A stretch of 64,000 nt of DNA from Maratus speciosus. Taxonomy: Eukaryota; Arthropoda; Arachnida; Araneae; Salticidae. The translations under genes were made by a program, and so were the position numbers. The stretch lies in assembly GCA_963932465.1 (NCBI GenBank), contig OZ010793.1:255947333-256011332 (forward strand), written 5' to 3'. This document shows, one piece after another, positions 45,007-56,924 of the stretch. The notes below the pieces were generated by a model that had not been told where the DNA came from, ran no database searches, and saw only the letters and a program-made list of their open reading frames with translations. Position 1 is the stretch's first letter. The number at the start of each line of letters is the position of its first letter.

Positions 45007-46465
45007 CACTGATCATCAAAATTAAAGAATAATGAGAAAAAAAATATGCTCTTTAAGTAAATGTTGCAACTAATGCCCAGTAAAATTATTTATGTTAATT
45101 AAATAAAATGGAACACAAAATTTCGCTTCCGCGTATACGTTAGAGCCGGAAATATGCAAATTCGGGGATTGACTATGTGGTGCGCAATGGGAATTCTGAT
45201 TTGTTTAGAGTGAATATGGTGTCTGAGAAGGATCAATATTCATTATTATGGCTCAAAGGCATCATTTAGGTGAAGGTCAAAAGTGACGAATAATTGGCAG
45301 AATCAAGGGAGGTCAAACACAAATGGAAGTCACCCAAGATTTGAATATCCCTCAAAGTGTCATATCAAGAGCTTAGAGCCGATTTTTAAGCACCGGATTC
45401 GTGGATAGACTGGATCTGTGGAACAAGAGCAACAACTGCATCCGAAGGCCATTTTCTGTCCTTGTCGACTCGAAGAAATCGTAAAGCGACTACAGGAGAT
45501 TTGGTTTCAGACCTTCAGGTTGTCACATGAACTCGAATTAGCCGTTCTACTGCTGCACGAAGGCTTAACGAGCGTAGACTGTATGCGAGAAAACCAATAG
45601 TTGTGTCCCACTCATTCCAGCTTCCAAAAGGGCCCGTTTAAACTGGTGCCATCGTCATGTTCAATGGAGCCAAGAAGACTGGGCCCGAGTATTCTTTATA
45701 ATGAGTCCAGATATTGTCTGAACACTGATTCTAGACGTGCTTTGATCTGGTGAGAGAAAGGAACACGCAAATCGCCTTCCTTTGTCCGTGAAATAATCCG
45801 TTTCCGTGGCCGCGGTTTTATGGTTTGGGGGGGGGGGGGGAATCATGGAAAATGTCCGCACCGAGCTGCAAATTTTTCAAGGAGGCTCTATAATTGCTCG
45901 GAGATATGTGGAGGAGGTATTCGAATACCAAGTTAGACTGTTTAGGGGTGCTGTTGGCCCAGAGTTTTTGCTAATGGATGAAAATGCACGGCCACATCGA
46001 GTATATGTGGTGTGAGAATACTTGCAAACAAAAGATATCACTCGAATGGATTAGCCGCCTTACTCACCCGACTTGAACCCGATTGAGCATGGGTTGGATG
46101 CCTTAGTGCGCCGAGTTTTAGCGCGCCAAATTCCTCCTCGGCACTCCAGGAGCTGAAAAGTGAACTTTTAGAAGAGCGGCGTGCAATTCCACAAGTCTTG
46201 ATCAACACTTTGATGAAATCAAGATGTGAGGTACGCATATCTGTCTGAGGTGACCATACACCATATTAAAGAAAAAACTTTTCCATAAATGGTGACGTAA
46301 TTTTTCCATCATTTTCCAATTTCCATAAATTTTGAGAATAATGAACTGCCAAACATTGTGATTTATGTTAACGAATGCTTTTGTACAAATTTCTATTAAT
46401 AATTTTTCATTAAATATCAGCTACGTTTAATTTATGTAATTATCCTTTAATTCTGATGATCAGCG
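45007..46465 (+). mobile_element. Tc1-like transposon, 1.46 kb
   Basis: The inverted ends CACTGATCATCAAAATTAAAG and, on the right, CTTTAATTCTGATGATCAGCG in complement orientation lie between TA dinucleotides in TA-rich sequence. It encloses a decayed transposase. Confidence 0.93.
45230..46250 (+). pseudogene. Tc1-family transposase, decayed
   Basis: Segments in several frames: a helix-turn-helix start (QMEVTQDLNIPQSVISRA), a second DNA-binding part, then NWCHRHVQWSQEDWARVFF. A poorly kept first catalytic region (MSPDIV) follows, then FLLMDENARPHRV, where the catalytic Asp-Asn pair reads Glu-Asn. Last comes PPYSPDLNPIEHGLDALVRRV with the catalytic Glu. A G-run at 45830-45840 and multiple stops break the gene. 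It belongs to the DD34E group and is inactive. Confidence 0.9.

Positions 46466-46497
<32 letters not shown>
46466..46497. repeat. (TA)n microsatellite
   Basis: About fourteen TA units directly after the Tc1-like element, with a single interruption. Confidence 0.95.
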
Positions 46498-46498
<1 letters not shown>

Positions 46499-47106
46499 CA
46501 TTATAACAGAGGCTGATGTTGTGATATGAAATGGTAGAGTGTAATATTTTTAAAGGGACGTTCTCATTCCAAACAAAGAAGTATTTATTAAAATCACGAG
46601 ATATTTAAATAATAAGGCTCCTAGATTAAATTAATATTTACAGCACTAAAAAGGGTCCATAAACAGCTGGCAATCATTTGTTATTAGAGTTAAATTTAGT
46701 TATCACGCCAACGAAAATTAATCACATTATTAAACTCTGCAGTGATGTTAAGTCTAAGTCTATACACTTATAAGACATAGAGAATATCTCTTTCATTCCT
46801 TCCGCTGGAACTATTTCTACTCTCCGGCAGAATTTACTTTACTACATGACAGGATGTCGCACTTTTCTCGTTTGATGACAGTGACGACTCGGTAGCATTT
46901 CTTATGCTCCCGGGGTTGGAAGTGACAAGCCTCGCTGGCTTTAAACGTACTCCGTCTCCGGATGGCCCGAGGAAAAATCAACTACAGAGATTAGACTCTG
47001 TACCGAACGGTAACCTCAGTTACTTCCAAAGTTAAAACTCAACTCGAATCTCTAAGACCCCAAGAAAAGTGTCTAGAAAAGCACCTGCATTTTTTTTTTA
47101 TATTAT
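46498..47106. other. No gene seen
   Basis: Partly GC-richer (46780-47000) than the surroundings, but no reading frame or repeat was recognised. Confidence 0.4.
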
Positions 47107-47110
47107 CTCG

Positions 47111-49538
47111 GGGTCAATCCATTTCAAGTGGTCCAGAAAATCCTTTATTCGTTGCTTGACCATTTTTAAAAAATCTGAAAATTTTTGCACAACAACCCTA
47201 ACATGATGGAAATTCAAAATGGCTATTATTTTAATTTTATTAATTTTTGTTTGTGCATGGCGGCCATCTTTGTTTCATCGTCTGCAGCAATTTTCTCACA
47301 AGAAGGGTTTACGGAACTGTAAATAATTCATCGTTTATTTCTTCAATTCAAGTGCGGATTAAAGCAATTTGTACAAAATACATTGGGCTAAAAATTTGGT
47401 AATAGAGTAGTTTCAGAAACTAACTGCTTATTGGTAAAATTTAAGCATAAAGTTTCAGTTTTTTTCCAAAATGTGTCCGTTTACAAAAGGAAATTTTTCT
47501 AGCAAGGGAAACTGTGAACATGACACAATTTTTTTTTTACAAATAGGCCGAAAGTACTTGCACTCACACGCCTAGTTCCAGATCTAGGACTTGCTTTCTG
47601 TTTGCTAAAAAAAATCCCAAATTTTTCAAACATATCAAAAATCGCACTTTTGAGGCTTTGATATCTCTGGTGGGGCACGAGATAAAAATTTGAATTTCTG
47701 ATTTCTGACAGTATTGTATGGTAGTGTTATGCACAAGAAGTTTCAGGTTAGAGATTTGACTACAAGGGGAGATATGGCAAGGGCAGCATGTAAGACAATA
47801 CTGCCAAACTATTGTTTTGTTGTAGTCACAGCTAAATATTTATCTCAGAGTGTCACTTAAATTTATGTTTTTGATTATCTTTAAATAATAGTAACAGAAA
47901 AGATAGCCCTTTGCAAAGCCTAGCAATTAATAAAAAAAATAATTATACCTAAGGCCATAAATTTTGTATGGTTTCAGTAATTTTTGTTGTAAGTAATTTT
48001 AGTAACTAAAAGAAACCTCAGCACTTTTACACAGAGAAAAAAAATATTTTTATACAAGACCTGAGACAAAAACAGAATAGGGAAAGAGAAAAGCTGTTAA
48101 TGTTGTCATACTTGTTGAGACATGATCAAACGTGTCAAAACACATTCTTGCTTGTTGGTTTAAAAACCACAATTTTTATCTTTCTCAAAATTTTATTTGT
48201 AGGAACCAAGTCTTGTTATCTCTTGATAACTTGATTGAAGGTCTTGGCCCTGCTGGCTCATAGAAATAAACTTTGAAATCCCTATGTGCAAATCGCACTT
48301 CATTAATAATTCTTAGCTTACTTCTTATGCAAAAATGACATTTTACTGCAGTATAACTTTTGAAAGGGCTTTGGATATCTTTACTTTCTGAAAATTACTT
48401 GAGGCTGATGCATGGTAACATTGTATAATGTTTTATTTACAGGAACATACTAATGGTAGGAACAAGTTTCAGGGATTGGCAAGCAACATTAAAATTGTGA
48501 TTTTTAAACCAACAAGCAGGAATGTGTTTTGACACGTTTGATCATGTCTCAACAAGAATGCCAACATTAACAGCTTTTTTCTTTCCCTATTCTGTTATTG
48601 TCTCAGGTCTTATATAAAAATATTTTTTTTCTTGATTTAAAAGTGCTGAGGTTTCTTTTAGTTACTAAAATTACAACAAAAATTACTGAAACCATACAAA
48701 ATGTATGGTCATAGGCATAATTATTTTTTAAATTAATTGCTAAGCTTTGCAAAAGGCTTTATTTTCTGTTACTATTATTTAAAGATAATAAAAAAAATAA
48801 ATTTAAATGACACTTTGAGATAAATACTTACTTGTGACTACAACAAAACAACAGTTTGGCAGAATTGTTTTGACATGTTGCCCTTGCCATATCTCAGCTT
48901 GTAGCCAAATCTCCATCCTGAAATTGCTTGTGCATAACACTACCATACAACACTCTCAGAAACCAGAACTTCAGATTTTTATCTCGTGCCCCACCACAGA
49001 TATCAAAGCCTCAAAAGTGCGATTTTTGACATTTTTGAAAAATTTGGGATTTTTTTTAGCGAAGAGAAAGCAAGTCCTAGATCTGGAACTTGGCGTGTAA
49101 GTACTTTGGGGCTATTTCTAAAAAAAAAATTATGTCATGTTCACAGTTTTCCTTGCTAGAAAAATTTCCTCTTGTAAACGGACAAATTTTGGAAAAAGAC
49201 TGAAGCTTTATGCTTAAATTTCCCCAAAAAGCAGTTAGTTTCTGAAACTACTCTATTACCAAATTTTTAGCCCAATGTATTTTGTACAAATTGCTTTAAT
49301 CCGCACTTGAATTGAAGAAATAAACGATGAATTATTTACAGTTCCGTAAACCCTTCATGTGAGAAAATTGCTGCAGACTATGAAACAAAGATGGCCGCCA
49401 TTCACAAACAAAAATTAATAAAATTAAAATAATAGTCATTTTGAACTTCCATCATGTTAGGGTTGTTGTACAAAAAATGTCAGACTTTTTGAAAATGGTC
49501 GAGCAACCGGTGCTGGACCACTTGAAATGGATTGGCCC
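47111..49538. mobile_element. 2.4-kb foldback element with 4-bp target duplication
   Basis: The arms 47111-48185 and 48490-49538 are reverse complements over more than 1 kb each, with a ~300-bp centre. The ends read GGGTCAATCCATTTCAAGTG / complement with one T/C difference. CTCG directly flanks both sides (47107-47110, 49539-49542). There is no transposase frame; frames such as 48834-49100 lie in an arm. The superfamily is unassigned: 4-bp duplication and GGG ends do not match a type I am sure of. Confidence 0.92.
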
Positions 49539-49542
49539 CTCG

Positions 49543-49927
49543 GCATTTCCACCGAGAACAAATGCTATTTATCCTAGCCACTGCAGTCACTAGTACGTGA
49601 TGTCACTAAGAAAGTTTGATCTTATAGGACGGATCTCTGACCTCATGATGGAGATAATTTCGGTTTGAAATCCCACTATATGCTGGTGGCGTCTGGTTGA
49701 TTTTCGGCAGGCTAAAAGAGAGACTTTGCCGCCCTCGTCTTTGTAAAATCTCTCACTTTAGTGCAACTAAGATTATTAAATAAGACTTATCGAATCGTTT
49801 CAAGTCTTGCGGCCTATATATGGACTTAGGAGAAAAATCGAGCAAAGATGATTCTACATGGGATTTTCCTATGCTGGGTTCTGACCAGCATTTCGGGGTA
49901 TCTAAGTGAGATACAGTAGATTTTTCT

Positions 49928-49989
<62 letters not shown>

Positions 49990-50994
49990 GAGGATAAATA
50001 TTAATCCTTTTATAAAACTTAAAAACCTTTTTAAATTTTAAAGTTTAAAAGTAAAAGTTCAAAATTTAAAATTCCCAAATTTTATCTAACTTTGACAGGC
50101 CGTAGTCTAAATCTGATTTGCTCCTGTTAATTTTATTTTCCAACCCAACATTTATCACTTTTATACTTCAAAATTGTTCGATCTTTGTGTGAGTAAAAAC
50201 GCTGACTTAACACAATTCTCCGCTATTGTGGTCAGAACTAAAGGCCCAGATTGCCAATCCCATAAAACGTCACGATGCCTGGGCTTGGATACCTTTTAGC
50301 CTATTAAATGAGATCACCTCCTATTTCTTTAGTGTCGTACTCTAACGGAAATAATATATATTTAAGACGGGACAGTGAAAAATCCGTGGCTTTTTACGAC
50401 AATGAATTGCTAAACTAAACATCGCCAATCGAATGCGCAGTTTGGGAAATCGGTGCGCGATAACTCTCAATTTGGCTGGACCGGACCTGTTTTTTGGAAA
50501 AGGAACACCATGTACCTAAAGAGGAGAATAAAACCAGGTTCCCACTAACTTTCTGTTATTTTTATTGGACTCATTACAACAGTAAACGTACCATTCCTAC
50601 CGGAAAACAAAGACCTTGAACAGAACTACGCTATTTCTTTGCTGAAACGTAATACCAGATCAACAAACTCAGAAGGATCGCCCGAGACGCGATGCTAAAG
50701 AGCCCTGTTGCCTCCGGACCCATTCCCCGTACCGGATTCGTTACATATAGATGTGTGTGTGTAGGGTAGATGTGCCAATAATGGGCTCCCTTAAGGAATT
50801 CCTTTAAAAATAATTTTTTAATCAATAGTTATAACTATTATATTCCATTTTTTATATTATATTAATCTATCAACTATATTTAATCATTCCCATAGCCGTA
50901 TTTCCCAATATGAATAAAATTTTAATTGTAAATAACAGAAATAAATCAAAACACACAACATTCCAATAATGAACGTCCTACAAAAGATAATAAG
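49543..50994. other. No gene; microsatellites
   Basis: AT-rich sequence with a CA/TA microsatellite at 49931-49989 and a GTGTGTG run at 50752-50761. The rest is unassigned. Confidence 0.5.
49931..49989. repeat. (CA)n(TA)n compound microsatellite
   Basis: About eighteen CA units followed by about eleven TA units. Confidence 0.97.
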
Positions 50995-51604
50995 TATTAA
51001 ACAAAAACATAATTTGAAGAACAAATTAAAAAAACGAAATTTATTTCCTACATTGTTTAAGCCCGAGAAGGAACAGATATTAAGTTATTTCATTCAATTA
51101 GTTCTACATTTAATGTTAAATTTTTGTAACAAATTAGTTAAGCCAATTGAAGATTAAAAAATAAAAATAAAATTCATACAATATGATACTTAAAACACCC
51201 TAAAAAATAGATTCCGTTCAAATGAAATCGAAATAAATCTTAGACTTCTTCCATTTTTAATTGAAAATATTTGTATTGCAAGTTTTTGAATTATGTTTAT
51301 GGCAATTGTTCATAAAATGATAAGATTCTTGAAAAATACAAAACTTAAAAAAAGTCTAAGATTTATTTCGATTTCATTTGAACGGAATCTATTTTTTAGG
51401 GTGTTTTAAGTATCATATTGTATGAATTTTATTTTTATTTTTTAATCTTCAATTGGCTTAACTAATTTGTTACAAAAATTTAACATTAAATGTAGAACTA
51501 ATTGAATGAAATAACTTAATATCTGTTCCTTCTCGGGCTTAAACAATGTAGGAAATAAATTTCGTTTTTTTAATTTGTTCTTCAAATTATGTTTTTGTTT
51601 AATA
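50995..51604. repeat. Perfect 253-bp inverted repeat with 104-bp loop
   Basis: The left arm 50995-51247 and right arm 51352-51604 have equal length. I checked them base by base and found no difference. The loop (51248-51351) is AT-rich. The arms contain a 62-codon frame (50969-51157) that I do not believe codes. No transposon-like ends or target duplication were evident: outside the arms the flanks differ at once. Confidence 0.97.
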
Positions 51605-52259
51605 TGTCAAGTTTTTTAATAACTACTGCACTCAAACGAAATCATTTCAAAATTAATAGAGAGTATCATCATCAGGCTTTGATGCAGGGTTGGCAGGTTT
51701 TTGACATGTGTCAGTTTATGTTGGGTTTAAACCATGGTTTAAACCGTCATGCCTCAAATACTAAATTGATTTGTAAAAATTCACATTAAATGTCACACAT
51801 GACAACATTACATGTAATATTTTAAATTCACTATTACTGTATACCAATAATTAGTACATAGTAAAGTATTATTGTTAAGTGCAACTTTTTAACAGGCTAA
51901 AATTTTTATTTTTTTTTTTTTTTTTGTAAAATTGTGTTTTTCTAAAAAAGTAGACATTAAGCTCACCTGATCTGTACATTTTTTCTCTTACTTAAAATCG
52001 TTTTAATTTCTCTTACTTTTGAGAGCTTAAAGCATTAGCTACTTTTTTTTATAGGAAAAAGACTTAGAAAAGTGCAGATTTTTTTGTATATATAACAAAA
52101 TAATGTGCATCAATGTTATTCTAGTCTAAGCAATAATCCTTCTATTCAAAATTGAAATTGGATTATTAATCTTAAATATTTACAAAATAAGAGAAGTCAT
52201 TTTAAAAAAAAGTTTAAAGTCAAAATCTTTTTAAAACATGCTTTCTTTAAATATATAAA

Positions 52260-52700
52260 AATATGTTTTTGATTTTAAAACAGAACAAAATGGGCTCGGT
52301 CTTCTAAAAGAAAATTCCCTTAAGCCCCATATTGAAAAAGTGCATAATAGAAACAATACCATTGTTTGGCTTATATTTTGCATCCCAACCATCAGGGGCA
52401 AAGGTTGACTGATGTATCAGGTGATTCAGCTCGCGCTTCAGCTACAGAGAGAATTTATGGATGCTTACCCATACTGATTGTGTAAGAAGCTTATTTCAGT
52501 GCTAATAGGGAGGACCCCATTTCTTGGTGGAAAGGGATAATTAAATGCAATAGCTTTTTCAGCCTGTTTCAAATGCTCATCTAGCAATGCTTTTGCTATC
52601 AAGTCCTACTAGCTCAGCATCAATTAAGAGACAGACTATTTTCTAACGCTTCATACACTCTAAACTCAGAAATCATTTGGGTGTAAATAAATGTGCTAAA
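52260..52700 (+). pseudogene. hAT transposase C-terminal remnant
   Basis: Broken translation with DPISWWKG, then PTSSASIKRQTIF-like sequence (the usual hAT dimerisation segment is rich in TSA/S, ER.FS) and LRNHLGVNKCAKH. Several stops and frame changes. The N-terminal zinc finger and catalytic centre are not visible in the 1.35-kb element, so it is internally deleted. Confidence 0.7.
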
Positions 52701-52939
52701 CACGTTGTGTGCTGCAGCATGCAGCGGGGTAAAATTGATCCGGATTATTTAATTGTGCAAAATGATCTTATTCTGATTGAAAATTCCAAAAAATAAAAAT
52801 ATTTTATTGTAATTAATAATTTAGTTTTTTTAAATTATAAAATTACAATAAATTTAAATAAAAGATCACATAAATCATTGACTTATTTAATGTTTACCTA
52901 TTGTTGTTAAAATGTTTTAGTGTGTTACATGTATTTGGC

Positions 52940-53015
52940 AATTTTTGACGGTTTAAACCAGTTTTTGACGGTTTAAACCAGTTTATGACAGTTTAAACCA
53001 GTTTTTGACGCTTGT
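52940..53015. repeat. Subterminal tandem repeat of the hAT element
   Basis: Three consecutive ~19-bp units of GGTTTAAACCAGTTTTTGAC (last two varied). GGTTTAAACC also occurs at the left end near 51738-51750. Subterminal repeats are typical transposase-binding sites of hAT elements. Confidence 0.85.
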
Positions 53016-53044
53016 CATGTCAAAAGCCCAACCCTGCTTTGATG

Positions 53045-54055
53045 TATGCGGTATTGCATGATGTATGCGGTTGTTTGATGTATGCGGTATTTCCATAGTC
53101 GTTAATATTTCCATTACATACTTCAAAAGTAGAAAGTGTATTTCAATAAATCTAAAAAGATGGCAATTTTGGGGTTTTTTTTTCATATTTTACTCAAAGT
53201 TAAAAGAAAGATCTTCGAATGCGGAAGAAAATTTATCTCATGATAACCTGATGGACCTGATTATTTCCAACCATTAAAATTTAGATATGATTCCAGTTCA
53301 TTGATAATACATTCTATTAAAATCAAAATATTATTTCTTATTTAATAGTGGTTGAGGTTTGCGAAAGCATTGAGCTCTGCGAGTTCAAAATGAAATTTTT
53401 TTTTCAGAAAGTTTAGTAGAATCTTTTAAAGAAGAAAATTGTATTTTGTATTTGAAAATTTTTAGAGTTGGAATTAGGGGGTAAAGTAAATATTTTATAA
53501 ATTAATATATGGATTTGGGGGCCCCTGGGCAAAGTCCCGATTTGCTGAAGCGATAATAAGGGGCTGATCACAGTCTTTCTTCTGCTCCATAATACCGACT
53601 ATGGAAATATTAACATATTTTAACACTTTAAGGTTCTCTGAATTTTTTGTAGCCATTTTTTAAACCTATTCCATATACATGTGTGTATGTATTCGTGTAT
53701 ATTATAATTTTCATAAAAAGTTTAGCTCCCTGCAGCTCACTCTTTGTGAAGAAACTGGGTTTATCTCTAATCTTGATTTAAGTTTTGTTGGAGAATTTAG
53801 TACTTAACTTCGAAATCTACCTCCGCCTGTAGGCCCGAGCCGATAGGGATTTTTTTATTTTTTCCTGTCATTGTTGTGTAAGAGATGGTTTTATCAGAAT
53901 CTTGTTAAGACGGTATTCAAAATTTTTAACCATCCGCTTGGCCCGATTTTGCTCATTTTCAATCCCTGCCGAGATATTAGCCATCTCAAAGTTGTTGGCG
54001 AATTTGAAGACGATCCGTGCATAATTGCGACTTTTATCGTGCGGACAAAATTTAG

Positions 54056-54102
<47 letters not shown>

Positions 54103-54257
54103 TTTTTAGGGGGGGGGGGGCGGTGGTTTTGGGTTCCTGGGGTCATATAATGAAAAGTTATGAAGGAATTTTTCAAAAGTCGCACCATGGTAACGACTGC
54201 AATAGGTAGTATTTCTTACGAAATCTACCTAAAAAATACCATTATTCCGAACATTGC
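53045..54257. other. No gene; short tandem words and a (TA)n/G-run
   Basis: Three GATGTATGCGG words at 53039-53092, a (TA)n tract at ~54066-54101 and a G-run at 54109-54120. Frames crossing the TA tract on both strands are artefacts of the microsatellite. Confidence 0.6.
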
Positions 54258-54527
54258 TCTGGCTAATGTCACGCTTCTGCCTTTTGCCTTCAAATCGCAC
54301 TGTTTGGCGACAAAGGTAATAATATACCAATAGCATGTAATTTACAAGCACAGTTCTTACAAATACTTCTGCTAGATTGTTTTGTAAAACACTTAATGAG
54401 AGAATTAAATAAAAAGGAAAATTAAATGTGAAAATAAAGAAAAAGTAAAAAGAATATTAACCAAATTTTATATAATGAAGTTTTTAGATGACTTTTTTAA
54501 CCTGACGCAAACGATAGATAGCCAAAT
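54258..54527 (+). repeat. Dispersed repeat R, copy A, left part
   Basis: It begins GCTAATGTCACGCTTCTGC and includes GTTTGGCGACAAA. It is homologous to 63357-63622. It stops at CCAAAT, where the GTGAC element begins; the right part of the same repeat resumes at 60133. Confidence 0.85.
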
Positions 54528-56924
54528 CCCTCATTCATAGCATGCATGGTCACGGTGACGTCGTTGTGACGTCACTGTAATTCACTGTGGTCACGTCACA
54601 TCTGTGACCAAAATGCCACCACTCAGTGATGTCACATTGTGACTGCGATGTGAACTTCTTAGAAAACTTTAAAAAATTACGAAAATTCTTCAAAACATGT
54701 TATTTACTGTAAAATTATATTTTTCTGGCAATTTAAAAAAAATTGCGACGTGACTGTTATATCACTGCTATGTAACGTATATCACGTCACATATGTGACA
54801 ATAAAACCACCACATTGTGTCACAGTGTGACAAAAATATGAACTTCAAAAATCTTTGAAAATGAAGAGAAATATTTTAAACAGTCACGAGTTACAGCGGC
54901 ATAAGGAATGAAAATATATTAGTGGATAGCAAATGGTAAATTCTGTCACTAAAGGGGAGTGGGGGGGGGGGGGGTCATAATAAATAAAGTGCACGATACA
55001 AGCATTAATAAACTAAATTTTCAGTCTATATTTTATCAATTTGATATCTAAGACAGTGAATGTATACTTTTTCATGATTTCAATTTTATCTAGCATTTGG
55101 ATAATATATTTAGAATTAGGAATATTAAATTTATACACTTTACATATTTAGTTTGCTGGGAGGAAATTTATTTATTTATTTCTTTTTTTACCGACCAGGA
55201 TTATTCGAAACACTTCTGTGGTTTCAAACTAAAAATTTTCTATTAGAGTTAAATCTGCACCTTTTAATGAGCACGTAGAAAGAGTCTTCAGAGTTTAGTC
55301 ATCTATGCATTTTTTGCTTTAGAATATTTTTATAATTTGTATTCAAGTCATAAATTCTACTTCTTTCAGACTTATTAAATAAAATTAGCATTTTCCGAAA
55401 ATAAAAGAAATATACAAAATTTGTGCAAAACAAACTTTACTTTAAAAAAAAAAGAAAAAAGAGGGGGGGGGGGTGTCGTTATTACCATTAAATTTATTTT
55501 TACATTTTTTAAAAATATAAACAATGTTTTATTTAATAAACTCTAATTATGAATACTATTATTATAATTATTTAGAAAAAAGGAACTTTACAATACATTT
55601 TAACTTGAATTACTTGGTACGGATAAAAAGAAAAGGTTAAATACATTGGACATTTCTTCAAATACAAAATTTTAATTAACGATACTTTCAGAAAATTACT
55701 GCGCATTCATGTTCCAAATCTCTTGTATAGAAAAACAAATAATCTGTAACAGACCATCTGCTTGAAAATCGTCTGCCCATAGAAAAATAAATATGAGAAG
55801 ACGCGGGAAATAGTTCACTGTTTTTAGAACATCACCACGTCTACAACACTTTAAGATAAGGAAATGACCATTTTAGTATACACGGATATTAATGGAACGT
55901 ATATGTAAGTCTTATTTAATTTAAATATTTTATTCCTGATTTGTATATTATGAGTTAAATAGTTTTATGTTATATTTGTAAGAGACTGATCTTTAACTGT
56001 CAGAAGCGATATTTTCCAATTCGATAACTGTAAAGAAAAATATCTTAATTTGCCATCGCTTGAAAAAAAAAAAAAAAAAAAAAAAAAAAAACGCAGAGAC
56101 TGATTCATGCCTACATTCATACTGGAATTAATATAAACATTAATTTACTCTTAAATGAGATTGAAAATGTATGGAACGACAATGATTTGGAATTATTTTA
56201 TCAGCTTCTTACTATTTTTTGATTACTAACACTTATAGTTATAGTGCTAATAATATTTTAAATTATCTTTTAAAATCCAAAATCTTCAAAGCAATGTTTT
56301 CAGATTTAACATTTACCAAAATTATAAAATAATAGGAATTCCTTATACCATATGGAAATATTTTTGAGATATTGTTAAATCTAATAATGCATTTAATTTA
56401 TCTATTGTAGTTTGCTGTTGTTTAATAGTACAATTATAAATTCTAATTATTATTTTTAGTGTTTTTCAAATTGGTATATTTATTTTTTTAAATTGTATGT
56501 AAGCATTTTTTATGTTTGTGATTTTAATCAAACATTTAATTATAGACATTCTGAATCGGTTATTAAATTTTCTTCTATTCTAAATTCATTTTCTACGTTT
56601 ATGATACGCGTAATTATTGGCACTAAAAAGTAAAATATGATATTTAAGCATTGAAATAAAGTAGTTTTCATGCCTGATAGGGAGTTATAGATTAAACTGC
56701 TTTAGTATATATTTTTTAAAAGTTCATATAATACAGGATACATAATATAGGACACAAGTTGAAAAGTGCTTATGACTTCGGTCTGTCTCTCCGTCTGTCC
56801 GTCTAGCAGTCTGTCCGCACTCTAACTCTCGAAAATATACTCGGATTGCCCTGAAATTTTTGGATGTTATTGACGTTTACCATAGCACGGTACCTATTTG
56901 TAATGAAGTTTGTAGCATGCTTTG

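Larger units (their letters stand above)
51685..53036 (+). mobile_element. hAT transposon relic, 1.35 kb
   Basis: CAGGGTTGG ends in inverted orientation, flanked by a perfect 8-bp duplication CTTTGATG (51677-51684, 53037-53044). Subterminal GGTTTAAACC-type words occur near both ends, with a three-unit array at 52945-53012. It contains remains of the transposase C-terminal region. Confidence 0.95.

Noticed and set aside
53868..54209. 106- and 112-codon frames on both strands
   Set aside because: Both run through the (TA)n tract and G-run, giving Ile-Tyr repeats; no conserved part.
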